DNA of 28,535 bases, from assembly GCA_035283845.1 (NCBI GenBank), contig DATESZ010000216.1, positions 1-28,535 of the forward strand. Direction: 5' to 3'. The translations under genes and the position numbers were made by a program. The DNA comes from DATESZ01 sp035283845. GTDB lineage: Bacteria; Desulfobacterota; Syntrophia; Syntrophales; JACQWR01. Below, one piece after another: positions 7,570 to 16,276 of the stretch; the first letter of the stretch is position 1; each line of letters begins with the position of its first letter. The notes under the pieces are model-generated. The model was not told where the DNA came from and ran no database searches. It saw only the letters and a list, made by a program, of their open reading frames with translations.

Positions 7570-9102
7570 CTATTTTCCCCTTTCCCAATCGCCTAAGACC
7601 ACTTTGGCCGCATTGTGACCGCTGGCGCCCGATACGCCCCCCCCCGGATGGGTACCGCTACCGCATAGGTAGAGCCCGTCAATGGGCATGCGATAGTCGC
7701 TGAATCCACTCACCGGCCTAAAGGAAAACATCCGATCCCAAGTCATCCGGCCATGACAAGCGTCTCCACCTGTCAGGGAGATATTCCTTTCCCGGTCCAA
7801 AGGCGTCCATCCATAACGGGTTATGATCGACTTCTTCAGATTGGGAACATACTTTGCCAGATCATTAATAATCTTATCAAAAACTTCCTCCTTCCGCTCA
7901 TCCCAGCTACCCTTGGCGAGTTCATAACTCAGCGGATACACGAACGTACTCAGAAGGTGTTTCCCGGGAGGGGCTACAGTGTCGTCATAATAAGAAGGAA
8001 GATATCCAAGCGTCACAAAACTGTCTGGAATTTCATGAATGGTATAGGCGCACCATGCTTTCTCGGCATCCTGCCATGAAGGACATGTCATAATGGAACC
8101 GGTCAGCCTCTCATGCGGGAAATTAAAGTCCGGTAACTCACTAAGAGCAAGATTGAGAGTCATCCCCTCGCCTTCGTAACGTATGCTTGCAATGGATTGC
8201 GCAAATTTATCACTCAGGTGTTCGATTCCCACCAGCTCCATAAAAGTAACATAGGGGTTCGCATTGGAAACCACCACACTGGCAGTAATCTCCTCGCCAG
8301 TTGCAAGCTTGATACCCACCGCCTTGCCCTTCTTAACCATAATGCTTTGAACCTTTGCCCCCGTCTTGATCTTACCTCCATATTTCTCAACCGCCCTGGC
8401 CATGGTCTGAGTAACGTTGCCTATACCCCCTTTAACAGCCCTCCATGACGGGGTCATAATAAAATGGAAGATAAAGGACGATAAACCTGTAGCACTAGGG
8501 CCAAAACTTGACGTATCCAGAGACGTTCCCATTATAGCAGTCTTAACGTATTCCGACTCGAAGGTATCATCCAGCATCTTCTTTAGGGTACCAAAAAACA
8601 TCCCCTTTAATAACATATCAAGCATTTCCGGCGATACGGATACTGCATTCACTATATTGATGAAGGATAGCGGCGGGTTCATTAAAGCTGGATCCAGGAA
8701 GCTTTTAAATATATTCCACTTCTTAAAGAACTCCACATAGGAATCCGCATCCTTCTTTGAAAACCTCATGATTTCACGGTGGGCATCGTCAAGATTAGAA
8801 TAAATACTAAGGTATTTCCCATCAGGGAAGGGAGTGGTATACATAGGGTTTTGATTGACTAACTCAAGCCCCAGGCTCTCGAGTTCCAAATCCCTGACTA
8901 CCTCAGGTCGCAGCCAGGCAGCTATACCAGTGGCGCCTAAGTGAAATTTGAAGCCAGGCTCAATCTCCTCGCAAACGCATGCTCCACCAACAATATGCCG
9001 CTGCTCCACTACTAAAGTCTTCAAACCGCTCTTTGCCATATAGCCTGCTGCTGTCAGGCCATTATGGCCTCCACCAACAACTATCACATCATAGTCAGCC
9101 AT
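7570..9102 (-). CDS. Phytoene-desaturase/PYROXD2-like FAD-dependent oxidoreductase
   Basis: A 510-residue flavoprotein of the CrtI/PYROXD2 group. The N-terminal dinucleotide fold is clear: DYDVIVVGGGHNGLTAAGYMAKSG, then VVEQRHIVGGACVCEE in the position of the family's E-x7-GG motif. The C-terminal FAD motif GLYLCGSGTHPGGGVSGASGHNAAKVVL matches this family closely. The start at 9102 follows AAGGAGG with proper spacing, whereas the ATG at 9108 touches the Shine-Dalgarno sequence. There is no carotenoid biosynthesis partner. Instead it follows a hydantoinase-like gene by 11 bases in an operon with a 2-oxoacid:ferredoxin oxidoreductase, so it more likely oxidises or isomerises an intermediate of that pathway than phytoene. 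The substrate cannot be told from sequence. Confidence 0.88.
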   Translation of the reverse strand: MADYDVIVVGGGHNGLTAAGYMAKSGLKTLVVEQRHIVGGACVCEEIEPGFKFHLGATGIAAWLRPEVVRDLELESLGLELVNQNPMYTTPFPDGKYLSIYSNLDDAHREIMRFSKKDADSYVEFFKKWNIFKSFLDPALMNPPLSFINIVNAVSVSPEMLDMLLKGMFFGTLKKMLDDTFESEYVKTAIMGTSLDTSSFGPSATGLSSFIFHFIMTPSWRAVKGGIGNVTQTMARAVEKYGGKIKTGAKVQSIMVKKGKAVGIKLATGEEITASVVVSNANPYVTFMELVGIEHLSDKFAQSIASIRYEGEGMTLNLALSELPDFNFPHERLTGSIMTCPSWQDAEKAWCAYTIHEIPDSFVTLGYLPSYYDDTVAPPGKHLLSTFVYPLSYELAKGSWDERKEEVFDKIINDLAKYVPNLKKSIITRYGWTPLDRERNISLTGGDACHGRMTWDRMFSFRPVSGFSDYRMPIDGLYLCGSGTHPGGGVSGASGHNAAKVVLGDWERGK

Positions 9103-9113
9103 TTTCATCCTCC

Positions 9114-10460
9114 TTATCTGTAAACCTTACGCCGTAAATATATCCCCAAACCCGGCTCGACCAATATTTCACCTTCTCTATAAGCAATCTTCCCGCTTTT
9201 AATAGTAATTATTGACTGTCCTTTCAGTTTTTTCCCCTGGAACATGTTCCAATCAGAGACCGAATGCAATTTTCTATAGTCAACCTCAAATTCCTTGTTC
9301 ACGTCAACGATGGCCAAATCAGCATCACTGCCGACTGTGATGGCGCCTTTCTGAGGATAGATCCCTAACAAACGGGCTGGATTTATTGTGCATTTCTCGA
9401 CAAGCTTCTCCAGCGGAATACCTCGCTTATGGTAGCCCTCAGTCAGGATCCAGGAGAACATAAGCGCATCGGCAGCAGAGCCTCCCATCCCGCCAAACCT
9501 TTCAAAGCCCTCCATATCCACGGATATGGAATCACAACCGATAGTATCGATGGTATCATCCTTGATCCCGGCCCAGAGCGCCTCCTGATCTTCCGGTCCC
9601 CTGACCGCGGGCGCCCATCTTCCTTTGAGACCAATGTCACTATGTTTATTAATCGATAGAGCCAAATTAAACGCCTCTGCATTCACGAAGGGGTTGACCT
9701 TCTTTATCTGTCTGAGCCTCTCCACTGAAAGTGCCGTGCAGAGGTGCAAGATGTTAACTCTGACCTTCGCCCGGTCGGCCAGGTAGGATGCAATTATAAC
9801 TGCAAGCTCCTCAGACTCATCAGGATTGCACTCAGCCCAGGCAGCAAGGCTTTTTTCTTCTACCCCGGCGAATTTCTCCCAACCGGGGCCAGTCATGCTT
9901 GCATCCTCTGCGTGCACACAGCATAGCGCACCTTTACCCAGCTTGGCCACCTCCCTAAACCCTTCCAATATAAAGGCATTGCTCTGGGAAGGTATCAATC
10001 CGGGCACGCCAAACATATAGAATTTAAAGGTGTTTATTCCGAAATCTGAGGCATACCTGGGGATCTCTTTCATCTGCTCCGGGGTATTGATGGCAACATG
10101 GATCACCACATCTGCAGATGCTACCTCGTTGACCTGCTGCTCAATGCCTGGGAGAACAGTTGAATATGGGTCCGGCACTCCCAGATAACAACCTACGGTA
10201 GTTATTCCCCCCACCAGGGCGGACCGGGTTTCGGTTCTGCAATCGGCCTCAAATCCCTTGCTGAAACCAAGGTGGACATGGGGATCTATAAGCCCTGGTA
10301 AGACATACATCCCTGAAGCATCTATAGTCTCAGCAGCAGAGGGGAGAGAGGCCTCCGAAGCGATACTTATGATCTCCCCGCCTTCAATAGAAATACCAAC
10401 CCTTTGCACCCCCATCTCCGGAATAATCACATTCCCTTTGATAATATTTATGTCAGCCAT
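9114..10460 (-). CDS. Cyclic amidohydrolase of the dihydropyrimidinase/hydantoinase/dihydroorotase family
   Basis: The 448-residue product has the full binuclear metal site of cyclic amidohydrolases: DPHVH (His61, His63), the lysine that is carboxylated in this family (Lys146 in TFKFYMFG), His183 in CCVHAED, His239 in NILHLCTA and Asp310 in IGCDSIS. The C-terminal LLGIYPQKGAITVGSDADLAIVD is typical. Enzymes of this group open cyclic amides, imides or ureides (hydantoins, dihydropyrimidines, allantoin, cyclic imides). The Asp310 context (GCDSISVDMEGFERFGGMGG) differs from the common ATDHAPH, so the substrate is probably not a standard pyrimidine or hydantoin. A strong AGGAGG site precedes the ATG. 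Its place between the 2-oxoacid oxidoreductase and a flavoprotein suggests it cleaves a ring to feed that pathway (inference). Confidence 0.87.
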   Translation of the reverse strand: MADINIIKGNVIIPEMGVQRVGISIEGGEIISIASEASLPSAAETIDASGMYVLPGLIDPHVHLGFSKGFEADCRTETRSALVGGITTVGCYLGVPDPYSTVLPGIEQQVNEVASADVVIHVAINTPEQMKEIPRYASDFGINTFKFYMFGVPGLIPSQSNAFILEGFREVAKLGKGALCCVHAEDASMTGPGWEKFAGVEEKSLAAWAECNPDESEELAVIIASYLADRAKVRVNILHLCTALSVERLRQIKKVNPFVNAEAFNLALSINKHSDIGLKGRWAPAVRGPEDQEALWAGIKDDTIDTIGCDSISVDMEGFERFGGMGGSAADALMFSWILTEGYHKRGIPLEKLVEKCTINPARLLGIYPQKGAITVGSDADLAIVDVNKEFEVDYRKLHSVSDWNMFQGKKLKGQSIITIKSGKIAYREGEILVEPGLGIYLRRKVYR

Positions 10461-10475
10461 AAAAAACCTCCTATT

Positions 10476-11789
10476 TTATGATAAAGATTCTAAAGATCTT
10501 AACTGTATATACTTTTCATCGACATATTGCTGAAGCTGTTCCAACTGGCTCTTGTCTAAATGCTCATATTTGCCCTGCAACTTCGTATACTCTTCCACCG
10601 GCTTACGAGCCCTTATCTTAACAGTTACCCTGACCTTGCCTTCCTCAGCCTCCCAGAGAGGAAAAAAGTTTGTCTGAACCGCCCGCCGGGAAACTTCCTG
10701 GGCTCGATCCGGAGGAAATCTCCAACCAGTGGGACAGGGATTCAGCATGTGAATATAAGCAAACCCCTCAGTGTCCATAGCTTTGCGCAATTTTGCTTCA
10801 TAATCGCTGAGAAATCCTACCGTTGCGGTAGCCACATATGGCGCCTGATGAGCCAGCATGATGAGAGGCATTTCTTTTTTGGGTTGAACTTTCCCCTTTC
10901 CAATATCTCCTACCGGCGTGGTGCTGGTCCAGGCCCCAAAGGGGGTTGTGCCGCTACGCTGCATTCCGGTATTCATATAACCTTCATTATCATTGCAGAT
11001 ATAGATCATACCCTCATTTCGCTCCGCAGCACCTGATAAAGACTGAAAACCCACATCCGCGGTACCTCCATCACCACTAAATGTAATCACATTAATCTTT
11101 TTCCCTTCCCTCTTATAATGTCGACTCACACCGGTCAGGAATGAAGCGCTGTTGGTAAGAAAACCGACGGAAGCCGGTATCTCGACAGAAGGAGTTGTCA
11201 TGTAACCGGCAGCTGTGAGAGCCGAGCAAGAGGGGGGGATGTGGAGAATAGTGTTTCTCCCCAAAACCCTGAGCGTAAAACGGACTGCCATCTCCGAAGA
11301 ACACCCCAAACAAAGAGCGAGCCCCTTGGAAAAAAGGTCCTCACTCTCCTTAAGAAGACTATTTATATTTTCCACACCATCATATTCCAAGGCATTCTCC
11401 GGGCACACCCGAACACATTCCGGAACCCCATCACAATAATCACAGAGCATCGATTTATTAGCCTCCTCATCGAAATACATCCCTCCGTAGGGACAGGCCA
11501 TGGTGCACAATAAACATCCGATGCAGCGATCACTGTCCTGAACTACCATCCCGTCTCCATTTCTTTGAATAGATTTAGTGGGACAGACTTCAATACAGAC
11601 AGGGTCTTTACACTGAACGCAATTAAAGGGAATATAATTTTTTTTCTCAGTGTCTTTAGGAAAAATTCTGATTCTTGACCCCCGTGGATTAAAATCTCCC
11701 GTATGCTTGAGAGCACAACTGTAAACACATAGATTACACCCTGTACACTTTTCAGGGTAAATTTTAAGATAAGGGGTGGTTGATGGCAT
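10476..11789 (-). CDS. porB: Polyferredoxin fused to 2-oxoacid:ferredoxin oxidoreductase beta subunit
   Basis: The 437-residue protein has two parts. Residues 1 to about 140 carry four [4Fe-4S] motifs in the HycB/DmsB-type arrangement (CTGCNLCVYSC at 15-25, NCVQCKDPVCIEVCP, RCIGCLLCTMACP, LCDYCDGVPECVRVCP). Residues about 155-400 are the thiamine-diphosphate-binding beta subunit of pyruvate:ferredoxin oxidoreductase type enzymes (LCLGCSSEMAVRF, then FSGDGGTADVGFQSLSGA and ICNDNEGYMNTGMQRSG). The beta subunit is normally about 300 residues without this polyferredoxin, so this is a fusion that would wire the TPP site directly into an electron-transfer chain. The ATG at 11789 overlaps the stop of the upstream flavoprotein gene as TAATG. 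The gene symbol is by homology; the 2-oxoacid used is not known. Confidence 0.88.
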   Translation of the reverse strand: MPSTTPYLKIYPEKCTGCNLCVYSCALKHTGDFNPRGSRIRIFPKDTEKKNYIPFNCVQCKDPVCIEVCPTKSIQRNGDGMVVQDSDRCIGCLLCTMACPYGGMYFDEEANKSMLCDYCDGVPECVRVCPENALEYDGVENINSLLKESEDLFSKGLALCLGCSSEMAVRFTLRVLGRNTILHIPPSCSALTAAGYMTTPSVEIPASVGFLTNSASFLTGVSRHYKREGKKINVITFSGDGGTADVGFQSLSGAAERNEGMIYICNDNEGYMNTGMQRSGTTPFGAWTSTTPVGDIGKGKVQPKKEMPLIMLAHQAPYVATATVGFLSDYEAKLRKAMDTEGFAYIHMLNPCPTGWRFPPDRAQEVSRRAVQTNFFPLWEAEEGKVRVTVKIRARKPVEEYTKLQGKYEHLDKSQLEQLQQYVDEKYIQLRSLESLS

Positions 11790-13072
11790 TATTCCTCTCT
11801 CCTCTGTTTAATTTCGAGCTGGCTTTCTTTCATAAAGGTGGACCTGATTCCATTGACGAAATCATCCTCAAATAAACGAACCATATCCTCAGGGTTCCAC
11901 TTTTTGACTATGGCCTGATAAAAAATTCCCGGTTCCACAGGATAATTGAGCGCCATGCATCCCACTAAGTAATTATCTTTAATCACCAATTTTTTTGCCT
12001 GGGGTGTCTCTGCCTTGATCGACTTAAGAACCTTTTCTCCGCTTGCTTCACCATTAAATTGACCGATGGAAAAGGCAACATTATTAAAGAAGTTAAAAAT
12101 GTTCATATTCAATCCCCCGGAGAACTCTTCTCTCTTTCCGGCCATATTGTTACCAGCTATTTTCCCCTGAAAAGCAGCATTAAATACAGTAGGATTAATG
12201 ATCTTCTCGCCAAAAAATCCTTCTCCCCCGGCAACATCTCCGACCGCATATATCCCCGCTTTACTGGTTTCTAAATGCCTATTAACTAAAATTCCCTGGC
12301 CTAACCCGATATCAGACTCCTGGAGGAATTGAATATTAGGGGTAACACCGGTGGCCACTACCGCAAAGTCTACAGTAATGTCTCTACCTGTATCTAAACT
12401 CACCTTAATTTCTCGGGAAGTTCCTTCCATATTGATTACTTTGGTATTGGTAAGAATTTCCACGCCGTTTTTTTGGTAAATAGCAGTAATAATATTAGAA
12501 GTATCTGCATCAAAATAAAGCGGTAGGACCTGACCCAAAAGTTCGACCACAATTACCCCTAAGCCTCTTTTTGATAGGGCTGCGGCTATCTCCATCCCAA
12601 TGAGACCGGCTCCTATAATCAGACAATTTTTCGAAGATCGGGCCAATTTTTGCAAATTCCCGGCACTTTCCAGGTTGCGGACGGTAAAAACCCTCTCGTG
12701 GTCGATCCCATCAATAGGGGGGATTGCCGGCGAGGCTCCAGTAGCAATTAAGAGCTGGTCAAACACTATCCTCATTCCATCCGAACATACTATTTCCTTA
12801 TTGACAGTATCAATTTCCTCCACTTCCTGATCCGGGATAAATTTGGCATTCATTTGCCCAAAATAATCCCAATCCCTAAAAGAGAGCTTGTCCAAGGAAA
12901 TTTCCCCTCCAATAAAGGCTACTAAGGAAGTAGGAGAATAAGGAAGCCCCTTCTCCCGACTGAGGATGTATGTTTTCCTCTCCGGATCAAGACGGTGAAT
13001 CTGCTCCAAAGCGGCCAGCCCTCCATGACTGCATCCCACAATGACTCGACGGATATCTTTTTTCGATTTCAA
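11789..13072 (-). CDS. Pyridine-nucleotide-disulphide-type FAD oxidoreductase between the por genes
   Basis: A 427-residue two-dinucleotide flavoprotein of the rubredoxin reductase/NirB-like class (no redox-active CxxxxC). The N-terminal FAD fold begins IRRVIVGCSHGGLAALEQI. The ATG motif (LLIATGASPAIPPIDGID), NAD(P)H-binding fold (NCLIIGAGLIGMEIAAALSKRG) and second FAD motif (GIYAVGDVAGGEGFF) follow. The N-terminal glycine motif is odd, with GCSHGG instead of GGGxAG. It starts at a TTG (13072) with AAGGAG six bases upstream, overlapping the end of porA, and its stop overlaps the start of the polyferredoxin-beta gene. It is therefore translationally locked between the alpha and beta subunits. 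A role moving electrons between NAD(P)H and the ferredoxin domains of that enzyme is likely (inference). Confidence 0.85.
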   Translation of the reverse strand: MKSKKDIRRVIVGCSHGGLAALEQIHRLDPERKTYILSREKGLPYSPTSLVAFIGGEISLDKLSFRDWDYFGQMNAKFIPDQEVEEIDTVNKEIVCSDGMRIVFDQLLIATGASPAIPPIDGIDHERVFTVRNLESAGNLQKLARSSKNCLIIGAGLIGMEIAAALSKRGLGVIVVELLGQVLPLYFDADTSNIITAIYQKNGVEILTNTKVINMEGTSREIKVSLDTGRDITVDFAVVATGVTPNIQFLQESDIGLGQGILVNRHLETSKAGIYAVGDVAGGEGFFGEKIINPTVFNAAFQGKIAGNNMAGKREEFSGGLNMNIFNFFNNVAFSIGQFNGEASGEKVLKSIKAETPQAKKLVIKDNYLVGCMALNYPVEPGIFYQAIVKKWNPEDMVRLFEDDFVNGIRSTFMKESQLEIKQRREE

Positions 13073-13082
13073 AACTATCTCC

Positions 13083-14309
13083 TTATTGCTTTAATGCTCT
13101 TTGCATGATTTCTTTGGCCTGAGATAGCCCTAACCAGGTTACTTCGGGAACTTCCTTTCCTGCGGCTGCTTTCTGCATGAGATGAAAGGCCTGGGTGAGG
13201 TCTTCTTTGGTAATGTCAGCTCCGGCTAACCCACCGACAAAACCGATGACTCGCGGCCGCTCAATAGCATCATAAAGGGCGGAGCGAAGTTCCCATAAAA
13301 CCGACCCGGAATTCCAGCCAAAGCTTACCTGCCTATCCATTACTCCCACCGCAGCCCTGCCGTCTAAGATCTGACAAAGCTCCCGGCGGGGGAATGGGCG
13401 CAGCATCCTGAGTTTAACCAACCCAACGGGCATATTCTCTTGATCCCTCAATTGATCCACGACCACTCGAGCCGTTCCGGTGCAACTACCAACAGTAACG
13501 AGAATTAATTCCGCTCCTTCGGTCCGGTATTCTTCCACCATCCCCCCATAAGAACGTCCGAACATCTCCTGGAATTCTTTTTCCACTTCGATGATAACCC
13601 TTTTAGCCGCCTCCATTCCCTCACAGTGATCATTCCGAAAGTAAGGATAAATTTCAGTGGGAGTCCATGAATCAATTGTCATCGGGGTATCAGGGTCAAA
13701 GATGGCATCGATCTTATAAGGAGGAAGAAATTTATCGACCTTCTCCTGCTCAGGGACTATAACCGGTTCGGAGAGATAAGATAGATACCACCCATCATAA
13801 CAAACATTAATGGGTAAACAAACATCCTCATGCTCAGCAAGTTTATAAGCCATAATTACAGTATCAAGAATCTCCTGATTGTTTTCTACATAGATCTGAA
13901 TCCACCCTGCCTCCCGCACAACAAAGGCATCTGATTGGCCTGAGGCAACGCAACTCGGTCCATTGAGCTCCCGGGTGGCGATGCACATCACAATAGGGAG
14001 CCGTATGGTAGAGGTCCGCAAATAAGCTTCAAACATGAAAAAAAGACCGTGACAGGCCGTGGCGGTAAATGTCCGGCTTCCGGAAAGGGCCGCTCCCTGG
14101 AGCACGCTCATAACAGAGTGTTCTGATTCCGCCTCAACGATTTCAGCGTCCAATTCACCAGAAGCAATCAATTTGGCAATATATTCGGCCACATGGCTCT
14201 GGGGTGTTATAGGATAGACCGAGACAATTGAGGGTCTGGCTAACATGGCCCCGGTGGCCGCGGCTTCGTTTCCATCTAATACCTTGATCTTTTCTCGGAG
14301 TTTATTCAT
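13083..14309 (-). CDS. porA: 2-oxoacid:ferredoxin oxidoreductase, alpha subunit
   Basis: A 408-residue pyruvate:ferredoxin oxidoreductase-type alpha subunit, providing part of the TPP site and the substrate pocket. Signatures: GNEAAATGAMLARPSIVSVYPITPQSH at the N-terminus, EAESEHSVMSVLQGAALSGSRTFTATACHG, RLPIVMCIATRELNG, GWIQIYVENNQEILD. The pocket segment reads GPSCVASGQSDAFVVREAGW, where pyruvate enzymes often have a (W/G)xDH(x)D-like segment, so the substrate may not be pyruvate. The ATG is preceded by AGGAGGT and overlaps the delta-subunit stop as ATGA. Gene order is gamma-delta-alpha, as in archaeal and clostridial four-subunit enzymes, but the beta gene is displaced by a flavoprotein gene. 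Confidence 0.9.
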   Translation of the reverse strand: MNKLREKIKVLDGNEAAATGAMLARPSIVSVYPITPQSHVAEYIAKLIASGELDAEIVEAESEHSVMSVLQGAALSGSRTFTATACHGLFFMFEAYLRTSTIRLPIVMCIATRELNGPSCVASGQSDAFVVREAGWIQIYVENNQEILDTVIMAYKLAEHEDVCLPINVCYDGWYLSYLSEPVIVPEQEKVDKFLPPYKIDAIFDPDTPMTIDSWTPTEIYPYFRNDHCEGMEAAKRVIIEVEKEFQEMFGRSYGGMVEEYRTEGAELILVTVGSCTGTARVVVDQLRDQENMPVGLVKLRMLRPFPRRELCQILDGRAAVGVMDRQVSFGWNSGSVLWELRSALYDAIERPRVIGFVGGLAGADITKEDLTQAFHLMQKAAAGKEVPEVTWLGLSQAKEIMQRALKQ

Positions 14310-14590
14310 GAATTACCTCCTATACTCCGCTCTTCAGGGACCATGCTGATGGCCTCGGAAAGACATCCATAAGCACAGACACCGCATCCCTTGCAAAATT
14401 CTAACTCAGTCTCATAATGAGTTTCCTTCTCTACAATGGTCTGGTTGGGGCAGTGGAGCCAACATAGCCCGCACTTACTGCATTTTTCCGGATCGGTTAC
14501 CGGCCTCTGATAGCGCCAGTCCCCGGTATTGATGGTAAAAAGTTTCCCTTTGAATATCATCATCGGAGTTGTATATTTTTTTATTTTCAT
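14306..14590 (-). CDS. porD: 2-oxoacid:ferredoxin oxidoreductase, delta (ferredoxin) subunit
   Basis: A 94-residue dicluster ferredoxin subunit. After an N-terminal extension typical of delta subunits (GDWRYQRPVTDPEKC) come CSKCGLCWLHCPN and CKGCGVCAYGCLSEAI, giving two [4Fe-4S] sites. The second lacks the proline that usually follows the last cysteine. It carries electrons from the TPP site to external ferredoxin. It is separated from the gamma gene by two bases and overlaps the alpha gene by four. Confidence 0.9.
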   Translation of the reverse strand: MKIKKYTTPMMIFKGKLFTINTGDWRYQRPVTDPEKCSKCGLCWLHCPNQTIVEKETHYETELEFCKGCGVCAYGCLSEAISMVPEERSIGGNS

Positions 14591-14592
14591 CG

Positions 14593-15150
14593 TTATTCCC
14601 TTAAATTAAATATCCGGCATTTTTCAAACCCTTCTCGAGCCGCCCTTTGATTCTTGGTAAACAGGTCCTTTTCAAAATACTCACCCAGCCCCTCGGAAAC
14701 AGTCTCCAGCTCGACCCAATGGGTTGTTGCCACAAAAGCCCCTAACATGCAGGTATTGGTTATATTGGCTTTAAAAATCTCCATGGCAATTTTTGTTGCA
14801 TCGAGTATCCCTACCTTTTTTACTGCCAGGGGCAATTTTAATTCCTCTGGAGAGCATCTTTCGTTAATAATCAAAATTCCGTCATCCTTCAATCCATTAA
14901 AGATGTTTACTGCATTGAGGAGGGTTGAATCCAAAACTATAAGGCAGTCAGGAGTGTAAATCCGAGTCTTCTCCCGGATAGGATTATCATCCAGCCGCAC
15001 ATAACTCTCCACCGGAGCGCCTCGACGCTCAAAACCAAACTGGGGGATGGCGCTGGCATACTTCCCACTTGCCGCAAGGCAATAAACCAAAGTCCCTCCT
15101 ATTGTCACAGCCCCCTGGCCTCCACGACCATGTATCCTGATCTCTTTCAT
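14593..15150 (-). CDS. porC: 2-oxoacid:ferredoxin oxidoreductase, gamma subunit
   Basis: A 185-residue gamma subunit, the domain of the enzyme linked to coenzyme A binding. It opens with the diagnostic IRIHGRGGQGAVTIGGTL, followed by PQFGFERRGAPVESYVRLDD and the LGAFVATT segment near the C-terminus. The ATG at 15150 is preceded by GAAAGGGA. The start overlaps the stop of a short remnant reading frame that follows the NrfD gene. It is the first por gene of the cluster. Confidence 0.92.
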   Translation of the reverse strand: MKEIRIHGRGGQGAVTIGGTLVYCLAASGKYASAIPQFGFERRGAPVESYVRLDDNPIREKTRIYTPDCLIVLDSTLLNAVNIFNGLKDDGILIINERCSPEELKLPLAVKKVGILDATKIAMEIFKANITNTCMLGAFVATTHWVELETVSEGLGEYFEKDLFTKNQRAAREGFEKCRIFNLRE

Positions 15151-15233
15151 AAAATTTCCCTTTCTTTCAGGGCATTGAAGATCTTCTCCGGAGTGATGGG
15201 AAGGTTCTTGATTATCACTTCTAATTTTCTTAA
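15147..15233 (-). pseudogene. Possible C-terminal remnant of a xanthine-dehydrogenase-type molybdenum hydroxylase
   Basis: Between the NrfD stop and the gamma-subunit ATG is an 87-base gap that stays open in one frame and reads (LRKLE)VIIKNLPITPEKIFNALK then EREIL and TGA. The IKNLPITPEKIFNAL string closely resembles the C-terminal tail of xanthine dehydrogenase/aldehyde oxidoreductase large subunits. Its stop overlaps the porC ATG, exactly as a real upstream gene's would. A simple reading is that a molybdenum hydroxylase gene once stood here and was replaced or deleted except for its tail. It is too short to be sure; a chance match or a small intact peptide is possible. Confidence 0.4.
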
Positions 15234-16226
15234 TTACGTCTCTGCAAAAAGAGTAATATCAATATTGGGATGAGGCATTAAAGGTGAAAATACCCCTGAA
15301 CGCAACAGAAGAAATAGAATGCAATAGTCGCCAATTAGTTCGCATCCTGCCACAGCAAGCAAAATGGGTATACTGGGAGTGGTTACAATAACTGGCAGAA
15401 GAAAAATTACCACCAGACCTAAAAAAATGACCCCAAGCCAGAACACAATAGGATATTTCTCCTTAAAAATCAAGTAGGCTGATTTCTTAGCCGCATCTAT
15501 AGAATATATCATGGTCAAAATGTAAATGATAATCATCACTAAATTGGCTATAATCAACCATGTTTCCAGATGTTTCAAAATATGCATTAGGTTATCATTA
15601 AGCATGCTTGCAAGGCCAGGGACTCCTGATATTAAGATAACATCGGAAAAAAAGCTTAAAAAGCGGTCAATTAAGTTTGGAATCCCGGCGATAAAAAGGG
15701 CTATGGTTACGCCGCCCATGAGGGCATAGGATACTCGAAGTAGCGGAAGGAGGGCGTTGTTCCATAAGGGAATTGAAGGGGAATAGGTCATCACAATCCC
15801 ATCATAAATCATGACAACAAAGGCAGAAAAACCGGCAATCCAGGTTACCACAATACTTACGGGAGAAACAATTCCCTTGTAAGAAAAAATAATATGGAGG
15901 GCTCCGAAAATAATCATGAACAGCATGGCAACGAAACCGCGGCTTATCCAGGATGTTTGGGGACGCCATATTCCCCTCCAAAAGCGCAAGGGCTTTCCAA
16001 GAAAGAGAAGATGAGCAATATTTTTACCAACAGTCACAAAAATCCATCCGACCAGGGCACTCATAATCGCGACTTTACCCGAGAGAAACAGGGATACCAA
16101 GAATAGACCAGCGCCCAATTCCCCTAAAAAAAATGCTGTGGTTATTAGCCATGCCCATTCTGTCTGGAGCTTAAAACCAAGTTCAAAGGTGTCTTCTTCA
16201 ATTAGTCTAAGATTCCTATGCAGCAT
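15234..16226 (-). CDS. nrfD: NrfD/PsrC-family membrane subunit
   Basis: A 330-residue integral membrane protein with about eight to nine hydrophobic helices. It starts ...LQTEWAWLITTAFFLGELGAGLFLVSLF, the NrfD/PsrC opening with the conserved GExGAGLF glycine and acid. FLGKPLRFWRGIWRPQTSWISRG after the second helix is also typical. Such subunits bind quinone and pair with a DmsB-type Fe-S subunit and a molybdoenzyme. AAGGAGA lies before the ATG. It lies 50 bases downstream of the Fe-S subunit gene. The symbol denotes the family rather than a nitrite reductase role. Confidence 0.9.
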   Translation of the reverse strand: MLHRNLRLIEEDTFELGFKLQTEWAWLITTAFFLGELGAGLFLVSLFLSGKVAIMSALVGWIFVTVGKNIAHLLFLGKPLRFWRGIWRPQTSWISRGFVAMLFMIIFGALHIIFSYKGIVSPVSIVVTWIAGFSAFVVMIYDGIVMTYSPSIPLWNNALLPLLRVSYALMGGVTIALFIAGIPNLIDRFLSFFSDVILISGVPGLASMLNDNLMHILKHLETWLIIANLVMIIIYILTMIYSIDAAKKSAYLIFKEKYPIVFWLGVIFLGLVVIFLLPVIVTTPSIPILLAVAGCELIGDYCILFLLLRSGVFSPLMPHPNIDITLFAET

Positions 16227-16276
16227 ATGATCTCTCCTTATTAAGACTCTTAAGTGTCTTAAAATTACTCTATTTT

